Source of the DNA: CAZFQG01 sp964520785
GTDB taxonomy: Bacteria; Planctomycetota; Planctomycetia; Pirellulales; Thermoguttaceae
Length of the DNA stretch: 64,000 nucleotides
Direction of reading: 5' to 3'
NCBI GenBank assembly: GCA_964520785.1
Contig: CAZFQG010000004.1
Location: forward strand, 19,449-83,448
Both the position numbers and the translations under genes were made by a program. Shown piece by piece: positions 43,586 to 53,391 of the stretch; position 1 is the stretch's first letter, and each line of letters opens with the position of its first letter. The notes under the pieces were generated by a model. The model ran no database searches. It saw nothing but the letters and a program-made list of their open reading frames with translations, and was not told the origin of the DNA.

Positions 43586-44089
43586 TCACACCCCCAATAT
43601 CTTGGCGGTGACGAGCCATCGCAATTCCCCCTCGCCAGGGACGACGCGCTCCTCGAACCGGATGAGGGCGACGGCCGCCTTGGCGAAACGGAGGAGTCCC
43701 TTGCCATCGCCGATAAGAAGGGCGGCGAGGTCGTCCGTGTCGGGGGCATGGCCGACCCAGGCGACGCCGTCGTGTCCGACCGAGATCTGCCGGTTCGTCC
43801 ACTCCACGACCGCCTCCAGGTCGCTTCCCGGCTCCAGAGCTTCCAATAGCTCAATTGGGGGAGGATTCTTCTTGAACGCCTCGCTCGTCAACCGTGCCGT
43901 CTGTTCGCAGCGGGTATACGGGCTTGTCCCGATCACGGAAACGTCAAAGCCTCGCGGTCTTATCGCGTTGAGGACTTCACGAAATCGCGCGATCCCCTCT
44001 GATGTAAGGGGACGCTTCGAGTCATCCGGCCAAAGGGCGGAATCCCGCTCTTCGGCCCACGCATGGCGGATAATGAAGAGATTCATCAT
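43586..44089 (-). CDS. sixA: Phosphohistidine phosphatase SixA-like
   Basis: A protein of 167 residues from ATG 44089 (MMNLFIIRHAWAEE), or 166 from the next ATG at 44086. The RHAWAEERDS motif gives the catalytic histidine, DSKRPLTSEG and GTSPYTRCEQTA are family features, and GHAPDTDDL holds the second histidine. SixA removes phosphate from histidine phosphotransfer domains in other bacteria. No matching histidine kinase is in the window. No ribosome site is clear. Confidence 0.88.
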   Translation of the reverse strand: MMNLFIIRHAWAEERDSALWPDDSKRPLTSEGIARFREVLNAIRPRGFDVSVIGTSPYTRCEQTARLTSEAFKKNPPPIELLEALEPGSDLEAVVEWTNRQISVGHDGVAWVGHAPDTDDLAALLIGDGKGLLRFAKAAVALIRFEERVVPGEGELRWLVTAKILGV

Positions 44090-44566
44090 TGTGTACTTGG
44101 TTCGGAAAAGTCGTACGGATGGAGGGTTCGCTTCGGATGAAACCGGGGTTTCTATCACGGAACCCGGGATGAATGTCGCTATTGTACGCCGGCTTCCTTC
44201 GCGAATAAAGGGAAGCGAGCCTTCGTGAGGATGAAACTCGTTTCGACGGATCGCCTCGCAACGTCTTTTCTGGAAACGAGTTGCGCTCTCGCATATCGCG
44301 CGACGATCGGTCACAACGCTTCGGAAATCTTGTTCCGTAAAAACTCCTCTTGACGCCGAAAACGGATTTCGGCACAATCCGCCCCGCCTTGGATGGATTG
44401 CCCAGGCGAACGGGTTTTGAGCGTGCCCGAGGCGATCGCGCGGCGGTCCCCAGAGCAACTCATCGTATTTCCTCCTCAAACACGCCCGAGCCGCGTCACT
44501 GACAGACCGGCACCGCGGCACAATCGCGGCTCGGTGTGTTTTCGCCCTTTTCCATTTTCACGAATC
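44090..44566. other. Intergenic stretch between sixA and murE
   Basis: Read on both strands without finding a protein-like frame. The murE start is preceded by low-similarity codons, so the region is probably the divergent promoter area of sixA and murE. No clear -35/-10 pair was found. Confidence 0.45.
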
Positions 44567-46060
44567 ATGCTGGCTATTCCCGACCCGCTACAGCGGATGC
44601 GGCTTCGCGCCCTTTTGCCTTCCGGACGTTTTCTCGCTCCGGATGAGCAGGCGGACGTTTGGGTACGCGTCTGCACCTGCGATTCGAGAACCGTCCCACC
44701 GGGCGGAGCCTTCGTAGCCGTTCGGGGTCGATCTTACGACGGGCATGATTACGTCGCCGAGGCGGCAAAGCGCGGTGCCGCGGCCCTGGTCGTGGAACAT
44801 CCCGTCGCCGAATGCGGCGTTCCCCAGTATCTCGTTCCCAATTCGGCGGACGCGTTCGGTGTTCTTTGCCAGACTCTCGCGGGGAATCCGAGCCGGCGCA
44901 TGAAGGTCGTCGGCGTCACCGGGACGAACGGCAAGACCACGACCTGCATGCTTATTGCGCGGATACTCAAGGTCGCCGGCCATACCACCGCCCTATCCTC
45001 CACGCTCGGCGCGTTCGACGGCGAGGATTATTATCCAACCGAGTGGACGACTCCTCCGGCCGATCGCCTGGCGGATTGGTTCAAGCGCTCGCTGGACAAC
45101 GGATGTTCCCGCGCCGTCGTGGAGATGTCGAGCCACGGGCTGGCGCAATACCGGACCTCCGGTGTCCAACTCGACGCGGCCTGCGTGACCAACGTGCGGC
45201 GAGACCACTTGGATTACCACGGTACGCTGAAGGCGTACCGGGATGCCAAAGCGAGACTCTTCGACGCTTTGCGCCCCGGGGGGATCGCCGTTCTCAACGC
45301 CGATGATGCCACCTCGTCCGATTATCTGGCGAGTTTGAAGGGACCGGTCCTGACCGTGGCGATGCGCGAACCGGCGGAGATCACGGGAATGCTCATCGAG
45401 CAGTTTCTCGGTGAGCAAACCTTCCTTCTGACCGCCGGCTCCGATACGATTCCCGTCCGCACGCGGATGATCGGTTCCCATCACGTCTACAACTGCATGG
45501 CCGCGGCGGCGGTCGGTCTGGCGTTCGATCTCGACCTGCCGACCATCGTCCGCGCGATCGAGTCGATCGAGTATGTTCCAGGCCGCCTCGAGCGGATCGA
45601 GCGGGGGCAACCATTCGGGGTTTTCGTCGATTTCGCCCACACTCCGGACGCCTTGCGGACGAGCCTCCAAACCCTGCGAGAAATCACTCGCGGAAGACTC
45701 ATTTGCGTCTTCGGCGCCGGTGGCGAGCGAGACCGAGGAAAGCGTCCCTTGATGGGCCGTGCCGTCGAAGCGGCCGCCGACCTCGCCGTCGTCACCTCCG
45801 ACAACCCCCGAAGCGAAGAGCCTTCGGACATCATCCGGGATATTCTGGGAGGCTTGAAGCGAGCGGGAGAGTCGATCACGATTCCCGACCGCGAAGAGGC
45901 GATTCACTGGGCGCTTTCCCACGCGAACCCGGGAGACGTCGTTCTGATCGCCGGCCGGGGTCACGAAAGCCATCAAATCGTCGCCGACGTACGGATTCCT
46001 TTCGACGACCGTGACGTCGCGGCCCGCCTGTTGAGTGACCTGGAACCGGCCGTATCGTAA
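44567..46060 (+). CDS. murE: UDP-MurNAc-tripeptide synthetase, meso-DAP-adding type
   Basis: A protein of 497 residues from ATG 44567. The P-loop GTNGKTT is at 119-125. The three-domain Mur ligase layout is complete, with VEMSSHGLAQYRT, LDYHGTLKAYRDAK and FVDFAHTPDALRTSL. The C-terminal domain has SDNPRSEEP; the DNPR motif is the hallmark of meso-diaminopimelate-adding MurE. So peptidoglycan precursors with DAP are predicted. It is the first gene of murE-murF-mraY. Confidence 0.94.
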   Translation: MLAIPDPLQRMRLRALLPSGRFLAPDEQADVWVRVCTCDSRTVPPGGAFVAVRGRSYDGHDYVAEAAKRGAAALVVEHPVAECGVPQYLVPNSADAFGVLCQTLAGNPSRRMKVVGVTGTNGKTTTCMLIARILKVAGHTTALSSTLGAFDGEDYYPTEWTTPPADRLADWFKRSLDNGCSRAVVEMSSHGLAQYRTSGVQLDAACVTNVRRDHLDYHGTLKAYRDAKARLFDALRPGGIAVLNADDATSSDYLASLKGPVLTVAMREPAEITGMLIEQFLGEQTFLLTAGSDTIPVRTRMIGSHHVYNCMAAAAVGLAFDLDLPTIVRAIESIEYVPGRLERIERGQPFGVFVDFAHTPDALRTSLQTLREITRGRLICVFGAGGERDRGKRPLMGRAVEAAADLAVVTSDNPRSEEPSDIIRDILGGLKRAGESITIPDREEAIHWALSHANPGDVVLIAGRGHESHQIVADVRIPFDDRDVAARLLSDLEPAVS

Positions 46061-46093
46061 CACCCGTTCTTAGAGCAACCGACTGATTCCAGA

Positions 46094-47500
46094 ATGTCCG
46101 ACCACTTAACCGCCTCCCTAGCCGAACTTCACTCCGTCATTGGCGGCCGGCTCCTAACGGCGTTCGAAATGGAAACACGACCCGCGAGGGTTCCGGTGGG
46201 ACCGATATCCACCGACACGCGCTCGCTGCGGGAAGGCGAGGTCTTTTGGGCGCTGGAGGGCCCCAGATTCAACGGCCGCGACTTTACCCGCGTCGCGTTT
46301 GAGAGGGGTGCGCGTGGAGTGGTCGTTTCCGGGCGAGTCGAAGTTGCTCGAGGCCGATGGGCGATACAGGTCGATGACACGTACGCGGCCCTCCGGCGGT
46401 TGGCCGCCTGGAACCGGGCCCGGTTCGGCGGAACCGTTATCGCCGTTACCGGAAGCGTGGGGAAATCCACCACCCGGGAAATGTTGCATCGCGTCCTTGG
46501 CTGCCGGCTTTCGGGAACGGCTAGTCCGAAAAACTACAATAATCGTCTGGGAGTTCCGCTGAGCCTGCTGGCGGTCCGGCCGCGCCACGATTACGCCGTT
46601 TTGGAGCTTGGCGCCAGCGCCGAGGGAGAGATACAATCTCTGGCGGTGCTGTGTGAGCCCAACGTGGGGATCATCACCCAGATAGGAGATGCCCACTTGG
46701 GCGGATTCGGATCCCGGCAGGGAATCGCCCGGGCGAAAGGGGAACTGTTGAATGCGCTTCCGGAGTCGGGGCATGCGGTCTTGGGCGACGACCCCTGGCT
46801 GCGTCATCTGGCGAGGAAATCGCGGGTGCCGGTGACCTTGGTGGGCGTCCATTCCGACTGCGATCTCGCGGCAAGGGAGGTGTCGTTCCACGCCGGCCGG
46901 TTGCGGTTCTCGGTGCGCGAAGGAAGGTTCGACATTCCCGTCTGGGGACGACATCACCTGACAAGCGCTCTGGCCGCGATCGCCGTGGCGCGCCTGATGG
47001 GGGTTTCACTAAACGAAACGGCGGAGGCGCTGGCCGAGTTCGAGCCCTTGCCGATGCGGTGCGAGGTGTTCCAGAGGCGCGGCGCCACGATCATCAACGA
47101 CTCCTACAGCGCGAATCCCACCGCGATGCGGGCGGCGTTTGAATTGTTGGGGACGTTCGACACGCACGGAAAGCGGATCGCTCTACTCGGGGAAATGGCC
47201 GAGTTGGGGGACGAGGCCGCCTTATTGCACCGTGAGGTCGGTAGAGACGCCGTGGTGCTCGGACGCGCCGATCTCGTCATCGCGTGCGGAGAGTTCGCCT
47301 GCGAAATGATCGCCGGAGCATGCGAAGCGGGGCTCCATCCCAGTCGGACCGTCGCCAGAGACAACCTGCGAGAATGCGAACCCTTCGTCGGACAGGCACT
47401 CGTCCCGGGTGACGTATTGCTGGTCAAGGGCTCGCGAGCGGCCGAAATGGAACGGATTCTCGACGAAATCGCCGAGTTTCCGCGAAGGAGAATCGCGTGA
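46094..47500 (+). CDS. murF: UDP-MurNAc-tripeptide--D-Ala-D-Ala ligase
   Basis: A protein of 468 residues, 33 bases after murE. The P-loop reads GSVGKSTT (residues 120-127), a T-to-S variant of the usual motif. SPKNYNNRLGVPLSLL, GDAHLGGFGSRQG and INDSYSANPTAMRAA are standard MurF segments. It adds D-Ala-D-Ala to the tripeptide. The C-terminal domain has DVLLVKGSRAAEME. Confidence 0.94.
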   Translation: MSDHLTASLAELHSVIGGRLLTAFEMETRPARVPVGPISTDTRSLREGEVFWALEGPRFNGRDFTRVAFERGARGVVVSGRVEVARGRWAIQVDDTYAALRRLAAWNRARFGGTVIAVTGSVGKSTTREMLHRVLGCRLSGTASPKNYNNRLGVPLSLLAVRPRHDYAVLELGASAEGEIQSLAVLCEPNVGIITQIGDAHLGGFGSRQGIARAKGELLNALPESGHAVLGDDPWLRHLARKSRVPVTLVGVHSDCDLAAREVSFHAGRLRFSVREGRFDIPVWGRHHLTSALAAIAVARLMGVSLNETAEALAEFEPLPMRCEVFQRRGATIINDSYSANPTAMRAAFELLGTFDTHGKRIALLGEMAELGDEAALLHREVGRDAVVLGRADLVIACGEFACEMIAGACEAGLHPSRTVARDNLRECEPFVGQALVPGDVLLVKGSRAAEMERILDEIAEFPRRRIA

Positions 47501-47914
47501 GACCGCTTAAACCACCCGTGAATGAAATCATGAGTAGGCATGTTCGAACGCCGGTGATAATCGCCGGCTTGGCAAAGAATTCCATTCCATGAGACACCGA
47601 ACCAATCCTTCTCGCTTCCGACTCCGTCGACCGCGACACGTTTGCGGGAACGTCGTCGCTGCCCTCCCTCCTGGGTAGGAGCATTTATCGCGCATTGACG
47701 ATCATCTGGGTCGTTCGTCATCGCGGGAGCTTCGCGACGGAGCTTGTTGCTGGGCGCCAGGGCGGCGTGTCGTCGCCCTGGCGGCTCAGTGGCACACAAT
47801 GAAAAACCGTTTGAGGGGTCCGACGCGGCGGTTGAGCACGCGAACCCTCGGGACACCCGGAACCCGGGCCCGCCGGACGCGTTCACGAGATGCCCATCGC
47901 AGCCGAGCCTGCCC
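47501..47914. other. Long gap inside the mur cluster
   Basis: A 414-base gap between murF and mraY. Frames on both strands across it are composed of serine- and arginine-rich residues and do not look like protein. No promoter pair, RNA gene or remnant of another mur or fts gene is recognisable. Confidence 0.4.
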
Positions 47915-48931
47915 ATGACGAGTTTGTCTTTCGACGTCTTCGAAATGCTATCCCTCTCGGCCTTGGGCGCGATTGTGCCCGTTCTGCTTTTCGGTCTTGT
48001 GGCGATCCCACTGCTTCGCAGGTACTGCGCGGCGCCCTTGAATTCCGATTCGGAAACGCTGAACCGGCTACATTCGCACAAAGCAACGACTCCCACGATG
48101 GGCGGTCTGTTCGTCGTGAGCGGATTGAGTCTGCCCCTGGCCGTGTTTTCGCTTCGCGACCTCGGATATTTCGGTCCGGCACTATTGCTGCTATTCGGTT
48201 TGGCCGTCGTAGGCACCTTGGACGATTCTCTCAAGGTATTGCACGGAGGAAAAGGGATGTCCGCGCGAGGCAAACTCGCCGGGCAAATCGTGATCGCTCT
48301 ACTCGTCACGACGCTGTTTTATGCTTTCCGACTCCGCGCCGGTGACGCCCAGGCCCCACTGCTTCTTCCGTGGCGCGAAGCGGGAATCCCACTGGGAATC
48401 TGGTTCGTCCCCTGGGCTGCGCTGGTCATCGTCGCCTCGTCCAACGCCGTGAACCTGACGGACGGGCTGGACGGACTGGCAAGCGGGTGCCTTCTCTTCG
48501 CGGCCGCCGGAATGGGCGCGGCGGCCTGCGCCGCCCGGCATGTGGCGCCAACCCCCAACGCCGTCCCCGGGCTCCAGCTCGCCGGGGCCCTCGCCGGAGC
48601 GGCCGCCGGATTTCTCGTCTTCAACCGACACCCCGCCAAGGTCTTCCTCGGCGACGCCGGTTCGCTTCCCTTGGGGGGGCTCCTTGGTTATCTTGCCGTC
48701 ACGATTCAACGAGAGGCCGCCCTTCTCGTCATCGGCGGCGTCTTCGTCGCCGAGACGCTCAGCGTCATCCTCCAAGTCCTCGCCTACCGTGCGAGCGGAA
48801 AGCGCCTCTTTCGATGCGCGCCGCTGCATCACCATTTCCGATTTGGCGGATGGTCCGAGGAGACGACGGTTCGATGGTTCTGGGGCACGAGCATCGTATG
48901 TGCCGCCGCTGGAGTGGCCATGGCATGGTAA
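47915..48931 (+). CDS. mraY: Phospho-N-acetylmuramoyl-pentapeptide transferase
   Basis: A protein of 338 residues from ATG 47915 with about ten membrane helices. The conserved motifs are TPTMGGLFVV, GTLDDSLKVL, NAVNLTDGLDGLASG, HPAKVFLGDAGSLPLGG and the C-terminal HHHFRFGG. MraY makes lipid I from UDP-MurNAc-pentapeptide and undecaprenyl phosphate. Unlike most bacteria, the murD, ftsW, murG and murC genes do not follow: the next gene, aroA, is on the other strand. Confidence 0.94.
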   Translation: MTSLSFDVFEMLSLSALGAIVPVLLFGLVAIPLLRRYCAAPLNSDSETLNRLHSHKATTPTMGGLFVVSGLSLPLAVFSLRDLGYFGPALLLLFGLAVVGTLDDSLKVLHGGKGMSARGKLAGQIVIALLVTTLFYAFRLRAGDAQAPLLLPWREAGIPLGIWFVPWAALVIVASSNAVNLTDGLDGLASGCLLFAAAGMGAAACAARHVAPTPNAVPGLQLAGALAGAAAGFLVFNRHPAKVFLGDAGSLPLGGLLGYLAVTIQREAALLVIGGVFVAETLSVILQVLAYRASGKRLFRCAPLHHHFRFGGWSEETTVRWFWGTSIVCAAAGVAMAW

Positions 48932-49035
48932 GACGAGACGTAACACCCATGGTTGGAGTGAGATCAGGTTTGGCGCCTCGTCAGCGCCGCCGGCGAATCG
49001 GATGCATCGCGGCGAAAGTCCCATCCGCCGCGAGC

Positions 49036-50316
49036 CTATCCTCCCACCAGTTCCGTCAGATCTTCAAAGAAATCGGGATAGGTCTTCTCCGTGCAAGCTG
49101 GATCGCGGATCACCACCCCGGGGGCCTTCAACCCGGCGACCGCGAAACTCATGGCCATGCGATGGTCGTCGTAGGTGTCGATTTCGGCGGGTCGGAGCGG
49201 ACCGGGAGTAATCGTGAGCCCATCCGGGTATTCCTCGACCTCGGCGCCGAGTTTCCGCAATTCCTTGGCCATCGCGGCGATGCGGTCCGTTTCCTTGTGG
49301 CGGATGTGGCCGATATTGGTGATGGTCGTCGGCCCCTCGGCAAAGAGGGCGACCACTGCCATCGTCTGCGCCGTATCGCTGACGGCGTTCATGTCGACCT
49401 CGATCCCCTTCAGAGGCCGGCCGGTGACCGTGATCCGGTTCGCGCCATATTCGACGTCGCAACCCATTCTCGCCAAATGCTCGCAGAATTCCGTGTCCCC
49501 TTGGAGACTGTTCCGCGAGAGACCTTCGACCGTTACCCGGCCCGCGGTCACGGCGGCGGCGGCGAAGAAGTAGCTGGCGGCGGAGGCGTCCGGTTCGATT
49601 TCGTACGTGCGGCCCTCATAGCCGGTACCCGGCGCGAACGCGAACCGCTGAAGCCCCGGCGCGTCGCACTCGACGCCGAACGCCTTCATCACGGCCAGCG
49701 TCATTTCAACATAGGGCTTGGAAACCAGCTCTCCTTCAACCTCCAGAACCATCCCGTCCCTGGCATAAACGCCACTCATCATGAGACCGCTGAGATACTG
49801 GCTCGAAATATGACAAGGAACCGTGGCCGTTCCACCGGGAAGGCCCGCGGCGTCGACGATAACCGGGGGACAACCATTCTCGTACTCGCAACGAACCCTC
49901 GCCCCGAGCTGAACGAGCGCGTCGACGACCCCCTGAATCGGTCGCTGTCGCATTCGCTCGACACCGTCGAGGCGAAACGTCCCCCGCCCCAACGTCACCA
50001 GCGGCACCAGGAACCGGATGGTCGTGCCACTGTTCGCCGTGAAGAGCTCCAGCGGCGCGGCATGGCTGGGAATCCGCCCATCGCAACCCTCGACTCGAAG
50101 CGTGGCGGACGTTCGGTCGTGGGCCAGGCGAATCCCCAATTTGCTCAGACAATTGACCATCATCCGCGTGTCTTCGGATTCGAGTGCCCCTTCAAGCGCC
50201 GATGCGCCCCTCGCCAGGGCCGCGCACACCAGGGCGCGATTGGTAATGCTCTTCGACCCGGGTGGGCGAATCGAGCCGAACACCGGCCCGGCAGGGCGGA
50301 TTTCGATGGTTTCCAT
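49036..50316 (-). CDS. aroA: 3-phosphoshikimate 1-carboxyvinyltransferase
   Basis: A protein of 426 residues. The domain-1 motifs PPGSKSITNRALVCAALA and FTANSGTTIRFLVPL are present, as is the DDHRMAMSFAVAGL motif in domain 2. It makes EPSP from shikimate-3-phosphate and phosphoenolpyruvate in aromatic amino acid synthesis. The LFTANSGTT loop differs from the LGNAGTA of typical class I enzymes; whether this affects inhibitor sensitivity is not inferred. It converges on mraY. Confidence 0.94.
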   Translation of the reverse strand: METIEIRPAGPVFGSIRPPGSKSITNRALVCAALARGASALEGALESEDTRMMVNCLSKLGIRLAHDRTSATLRVEGCDGRIPSHAAPLELFTANSGTTIRFLVPLVTLGRGTFRLDGVERMRQRPIQGVVDALVQLGARVRCEYENGCPPVIVDAAGLPGGTATVPCHISSQYLSGLMMSGVYARDGMVLEVEGELVSKPYVEMTLAVMKAFGVECDAPGLQRFAFAPGTGYEGRTYEIEPDASAASYFFAAAAVTAGRVTVEGLSRNSLQGDTEFCEHLARMGCDVEYGANRITVTGRPLKGIEVDMNAVSDTAQTMAVVALFAEGPTTITNIGHIRHKETDRIAAMAKELRKLGAEVEEYPDGLTITPGPLRPAEIDTYDDHRMAMSFAVAGLKAPGVVIRDPACTEKTYPDFFEDLTELVGG

Positions 50317-50792
50317 GACGGGGAGGAATTCCGTTGATTTCCTTATGAATCAGCGAATGGGCAATGTCGGCAGTCCATATTACTTGAGCCGGCCGGCGAC
50401 GGGAAGGAGCCCGTAGATTCAGTAATCCCATCTATTTGTAAACAATAACTTTTTCTCCTTTGCGTTTCGGCGATTCCTTGCCATGTTAGAGAGCCGACGG
50501 AATTAGAATACATAAATATGGTGGTTAATAGCTCCCCGAAACGGTTTATTCTTGCGATTTGCCAGAAGAAAATCGGTATCCGCAGTCCCTAATGTTTTCA
50601 ATCCGCACCCACCCGGAATAGGGAGCGGCGGCGTCCTGTAAGGAATAGGCGAAGAGAGATGAATGGGTTGAATCTAGCGATTATTTGCGATGTAGTGGTG
50701 ATATGAGCTGCAAATAACCGAAACGAATATAGGGAAGGTTGTCGTCTGGAATACACCCCTTCTCTTCTTTGCCAAAGCGGAGAACCATTTTA
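50317..50792. promoter_or_regulatory. AT-rich upstream region of the outer-membrane barrel gene
   Basis: About 476 bases, clearly more AT-rich than its surroundings, between aroA (minus) and the barrel gene (plus). It holds several TA-rich stretches and an 8-base inverted repeat, TTATTTGC (50681-50688) and GCAAATAA (50710-50717). No convincing -35/-10 pair can be fixed by eye. The GGAG near 50779 serves as the ribosome site. Regulatory role is inferred from composition. Confidence 0.4.
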
Positions 50793-52061
50793 ATGACTAT
50801 CCGACGTGAAAGCTGCTTGATATCGATTGGTCTTCTGATTTCCGCTCTCATCGCGTGCGGCTCGGCCCGCGCCGAAAACTCGCTTCGCCTAATCCCGGAA
50901 GCCTTTGCCCAACGGGAATCCGCCGCCGCAGGGGGGAAGGTTATGGATTCTCGAGACGCCGGCTTTCTCAATCGCGGTGAGACGACGGGCAGTGGAACAA
51001 GTGGACCCCGTGGTGGGAAATATACGCCGCGCCCTTGGGGAATGGAATGCGGTTGCATGGAGATGGAGGATTGCCCCCCCCTGTGTCGTCCCTTGCCGGA
51101 ATACCCCTCACCGTGGCTTTTTGCGAGGTTTCGGGGGATCGCCTTGATGCGAGACGGTGAACGGACGATTTCCTTCGCCTCTCTGGGCGAAGTCATGCCC
51201 GGGGGAAACACCGATATCGTCCTATCGAGTAAAAACGTGGAGTTTCCTTTTCAAGGGGGTGGCGAGGTGACGGCGGGGTGGGCAATCGTCCCGACGTATT
51301 ACCTGGAGTTTACCTATTTTGAACTCAACACCTGGAATGAGTTCGCCGCCTACCGCGACATGACCGCTAACTCGGCCGGAGGGAATGGGGTACTTTTCTC
51401 CCCGTTCGGCGACTTTGGACTGACCCCGTTGGAACAATTCGACTTCAATGATTACGCCTACATTCGATACCGTTCCAACCTGAACAACCATGAACTGAAT
51501 CTGCGTCACCAATTGATCATGCCGCCTTCGCCGTTCCGGGCATCCGTTTTGGTCGGGGGCCGCGCGATGCGCATATACGAGGGCCTGGAATACGAAACGA
51601 CTTCGGATATCCCCGCGCTGGGCGGTACGAGCAACGAGATATCCACCTCGACCCGCAATCGCTTATTGGGGGCGCAAATCGGCGGGTTGTGCGAGTTCCA
51701 TGTCGATCCGCACTGGTGGGTCAATTTCGAGATAAAAGGGGGCATCTGTCAAAACAAGATCGGCCTTGACTCGGTATACACCGGAACCAGCGGTGCCGGG
51801 GGCTCGGCGACCTACCACCATCGCCGTGACGACAGCAATACGTCGTTCGTGGGGGAACTGGTTCTCTCGTTTCTCTACGAACATAACCAGTATCTGACCT
51901 GCGAAGTCGGCTACCGCGCCCTTTGGATCACCGGACTGGCTCTTGCCACCGAAAACCTGGAAACCAATCCGGCACTTCTGGTCCTCGGTCCTTTGAATAT
52001 CCACGACAAGAGCGACATGGTCTACCACGGACCGCACGCGGGTCTGACGGTCCGCTGGTAA
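50793..52061 (+). CDS. BBP7-like outer-membrane beta-barrel protein
   Basis: A protein of 422 residues from ATG 50793. The signal peptide (SCLISIGLLISALIACGSA) is followed by a linker rich in glycine and proline, then alternating beta strands such as YYLEFTYFELNTWNEFAAY, NRLLGAQIGGLCEFHVD and FVGELVLSFLYEHNQYLTCE. It ends YHGPHAGLTVRW, with a C-terminal aromatic residue as in outer-membrane barrels. The pattern matches the BBP7 family of Planctomycetes. It is probably a porin or adhesin on the cell surface. Cysteines near the start (ECGCMEMEDCPPLC) are unusual. Confidence 0.78.
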   Translation: MTIRRESCLISIGLLISALIACGSARAENSLRLIPEAFAQRESAAAGGKVMDSRDAGFLNRGETTGSGTSGPRGGKYTPRPWGMECGCMEMEDCPPLCRPLPEYPSPWLFARFRGIALMRDGERTISFASLGEVMPGGNTDIVLSSKNVEFPFQGGGEVTAGWAIVPTYYLEFTYFELNTWNEFAAYRDMTANSAGGNGVLFSPFGDFGLTPLEQFDFNDYAYIRYRSNLNNHELNLRHQLIMPPSPFRASVLVGGRAMRIYEGLEYETTSDIPALGGTSNEISTSTRNRLLGAQIGGLCEFHVDPHWWVNFEIKGGICQNKIGLDSVYTGTSGAGGSATYHHRRDDSNTSFVGELVLSFLYEHNQYLTCEVGYRALWITGLALATENLETNPALLVLGPLNIHDKSDMVYHGPHAGLTVRW

Positions 52062-52170
52062 AGGGAAAGAGGGTCCCCGCTCGCCTTACTACGTTAATTC
52101 CTCCGACTGTACAGCCGAATCGGAATGCAACCCGCAAGTGGGTTTCGGACAACGCGCGCGGATCGAGAGT

Positions 52171-53391
52171 TCATCTCGGCTTGAGACTCCAAATCCGCTT
52201 GATGGTGTCTTCCTGGTTGCCCCCGTGCGGTGTCTTGTCGCTCGGGCGGTGGGCGTAGTAGAAGGGGGGTCTGCCGGGGGCGGGGTCGTGGAGGCAGCGG
52301 ATCCCCGGCATCTGGAGATAGCCGTTCGGGTCATTCTCGGCGAGCCAGTCCCAGGCGTATACGAGCCACGCGTTGCGGGCCGGTTCGTCCAGCCGGGCGA
52401 ACCAGTCGATGTCGTCGTAGCCCCAAATCCACCAGGGGTCGACCGATCGGCCCCCGTTGCCGCTATTTCCCCAGTTGTCGAACTCCACCAGATACGGGAG
52501 GTGGTCGCACTTCCATCCGGCCGGGGCGATTCCTCCCTTGCTCCGGCCGTAAATGGCGTCGACGTGTCCTACTTTCAAGACGCCCTCCATGGGGCGTCCC
52601 TCCACCTCGGCGATCCGCAGGGGAAACGAGTGGAAGTCGAGCAACAACCGCCCCTCGACGACCATTCCACCGCTGGGAACGTGGCCGTCGCACCAGACCC
52701 AATGCCGCCGGGCATGTCGCGATGCGTAGTCGCGGACCTTTTCCAGGAGCGTCCGCCAATGACGCCGCTCGGGATCGTTTTTCGCCATGAGATCGACCTG
52801 CCCGAAATGGATCGCCTCGCATCCGACGTCGATGTAGCTCGTCGCCAGGTGGTAGAACCACAGCCGCGCCTCTTCTTGGGCGATGTCCGGAATGGAAGAG
52901 CCTTTTTCCCAGTGATCGCTGCCGAAATCGGAGACCATCGCTTCGTAATCGAACGTCCGCCGCGTTGCCGGCTTGCCGAATGCCTCGAAGACGCGCGCCG
53001 GGATGTCCAGGTGCGTGACGTCGCGCGTGACGATCTCGAACGCACATGCCTGCAAGATTATTTCAGGATCCACCTCGTGCAACCGTTTGGCGGCCTCGGC
53101 GGCCGGCCCCAGCAACTCCGGAAGCCGCCGTTCACCTCCCCACATGTACAGTGCCCGGCCCGCGAATTTCGCTCCGGTGTTCGAAAGCATGCGGATGTCG
53201 TCATCGAGGTCGCCGGCCCCCTGCAACAACCCCAGCATCGTGATCGACCTCGCCAAATAGCTCTCCACCACCCTTCGCGAAGGCGGTCCGTCAAACACAT
53301 ACTCCGGCGACTCGGCGGCGATGCCGTCCCCCGACAAGAAGACCAACACGACGCAAACCGCCACCGCACCAGGCGCGAAACAACGCTTCAT
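52171..53391 (-). CDS. Secreted protein of unknown family, possibly (beta/alpha)8 barrel
   Basis: A protein of 406 residues with a signal peptide (VAVCVVLVFLSGDGIAAE). The body has a regular pattern of strands and helices: YIDVGCEAIHFGQVDLMAK, HWVWCDGHVPSGG, LLLDFHSFPL and HLPYLVEFDNWG. Several acidic and aromatic residues at strand ends suggest a (beta/alpha)8 fold, as in glycoside hydrolases, but I recognise no named family. It is divergent from the sialidase gene. Cytoplasmic function is excluded by the signal peptide. Confidence 0.65.
   Translation of the reverse strand: MKRCFAPGAVAVCVVLVFLSGDGIAAESPEYVFDGPPSRRVVESYLARSITMLGLLQGAGDLDDDIRMLSNTGAKFAGRALYMWGGERRLPELLGPAAEAAKRLHEVDPEIILQACAFEIVTRDVTHLDIPARVFEAFGKPATRRTFDYEAMVSDFGSDHWEKGSSIPDIAQEEARLWFYHLATSYIDVGCEAIHFGQVDLMAKNDPERRHWRTLLEKVRDYASRHARRHWVWCDGHVPSGGMVVEGRLLLDFHSFPLRIAEVEGRPMEGVLKVGHVDAIYGRSKGGIAPAGWKCDHLPYLVEFDNWGNSGNGGRSVDPWWIWGYDDIDWFARLDEPARNAWLVYAWDWLAENDPNGYLQMPGIRCLHDPAPGRPPFYYAHRPSDKTPHGGNQEDTIKRIWSLKPR

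Noticed and set aside
47501..47914. Remnant of murD, ftsW or another division gene between murF and mraY
   Set aside because: Neither strand shows a motif of those families.
48370..50337. Very long plus-strand open frame of about 655 codons across mraY and aroA
   Set aside because: It is the antisense/out-of-frame image of mraY and aroA in GC-rich DNA. Its translation is arginine- and proline-rich with no family resemblance.
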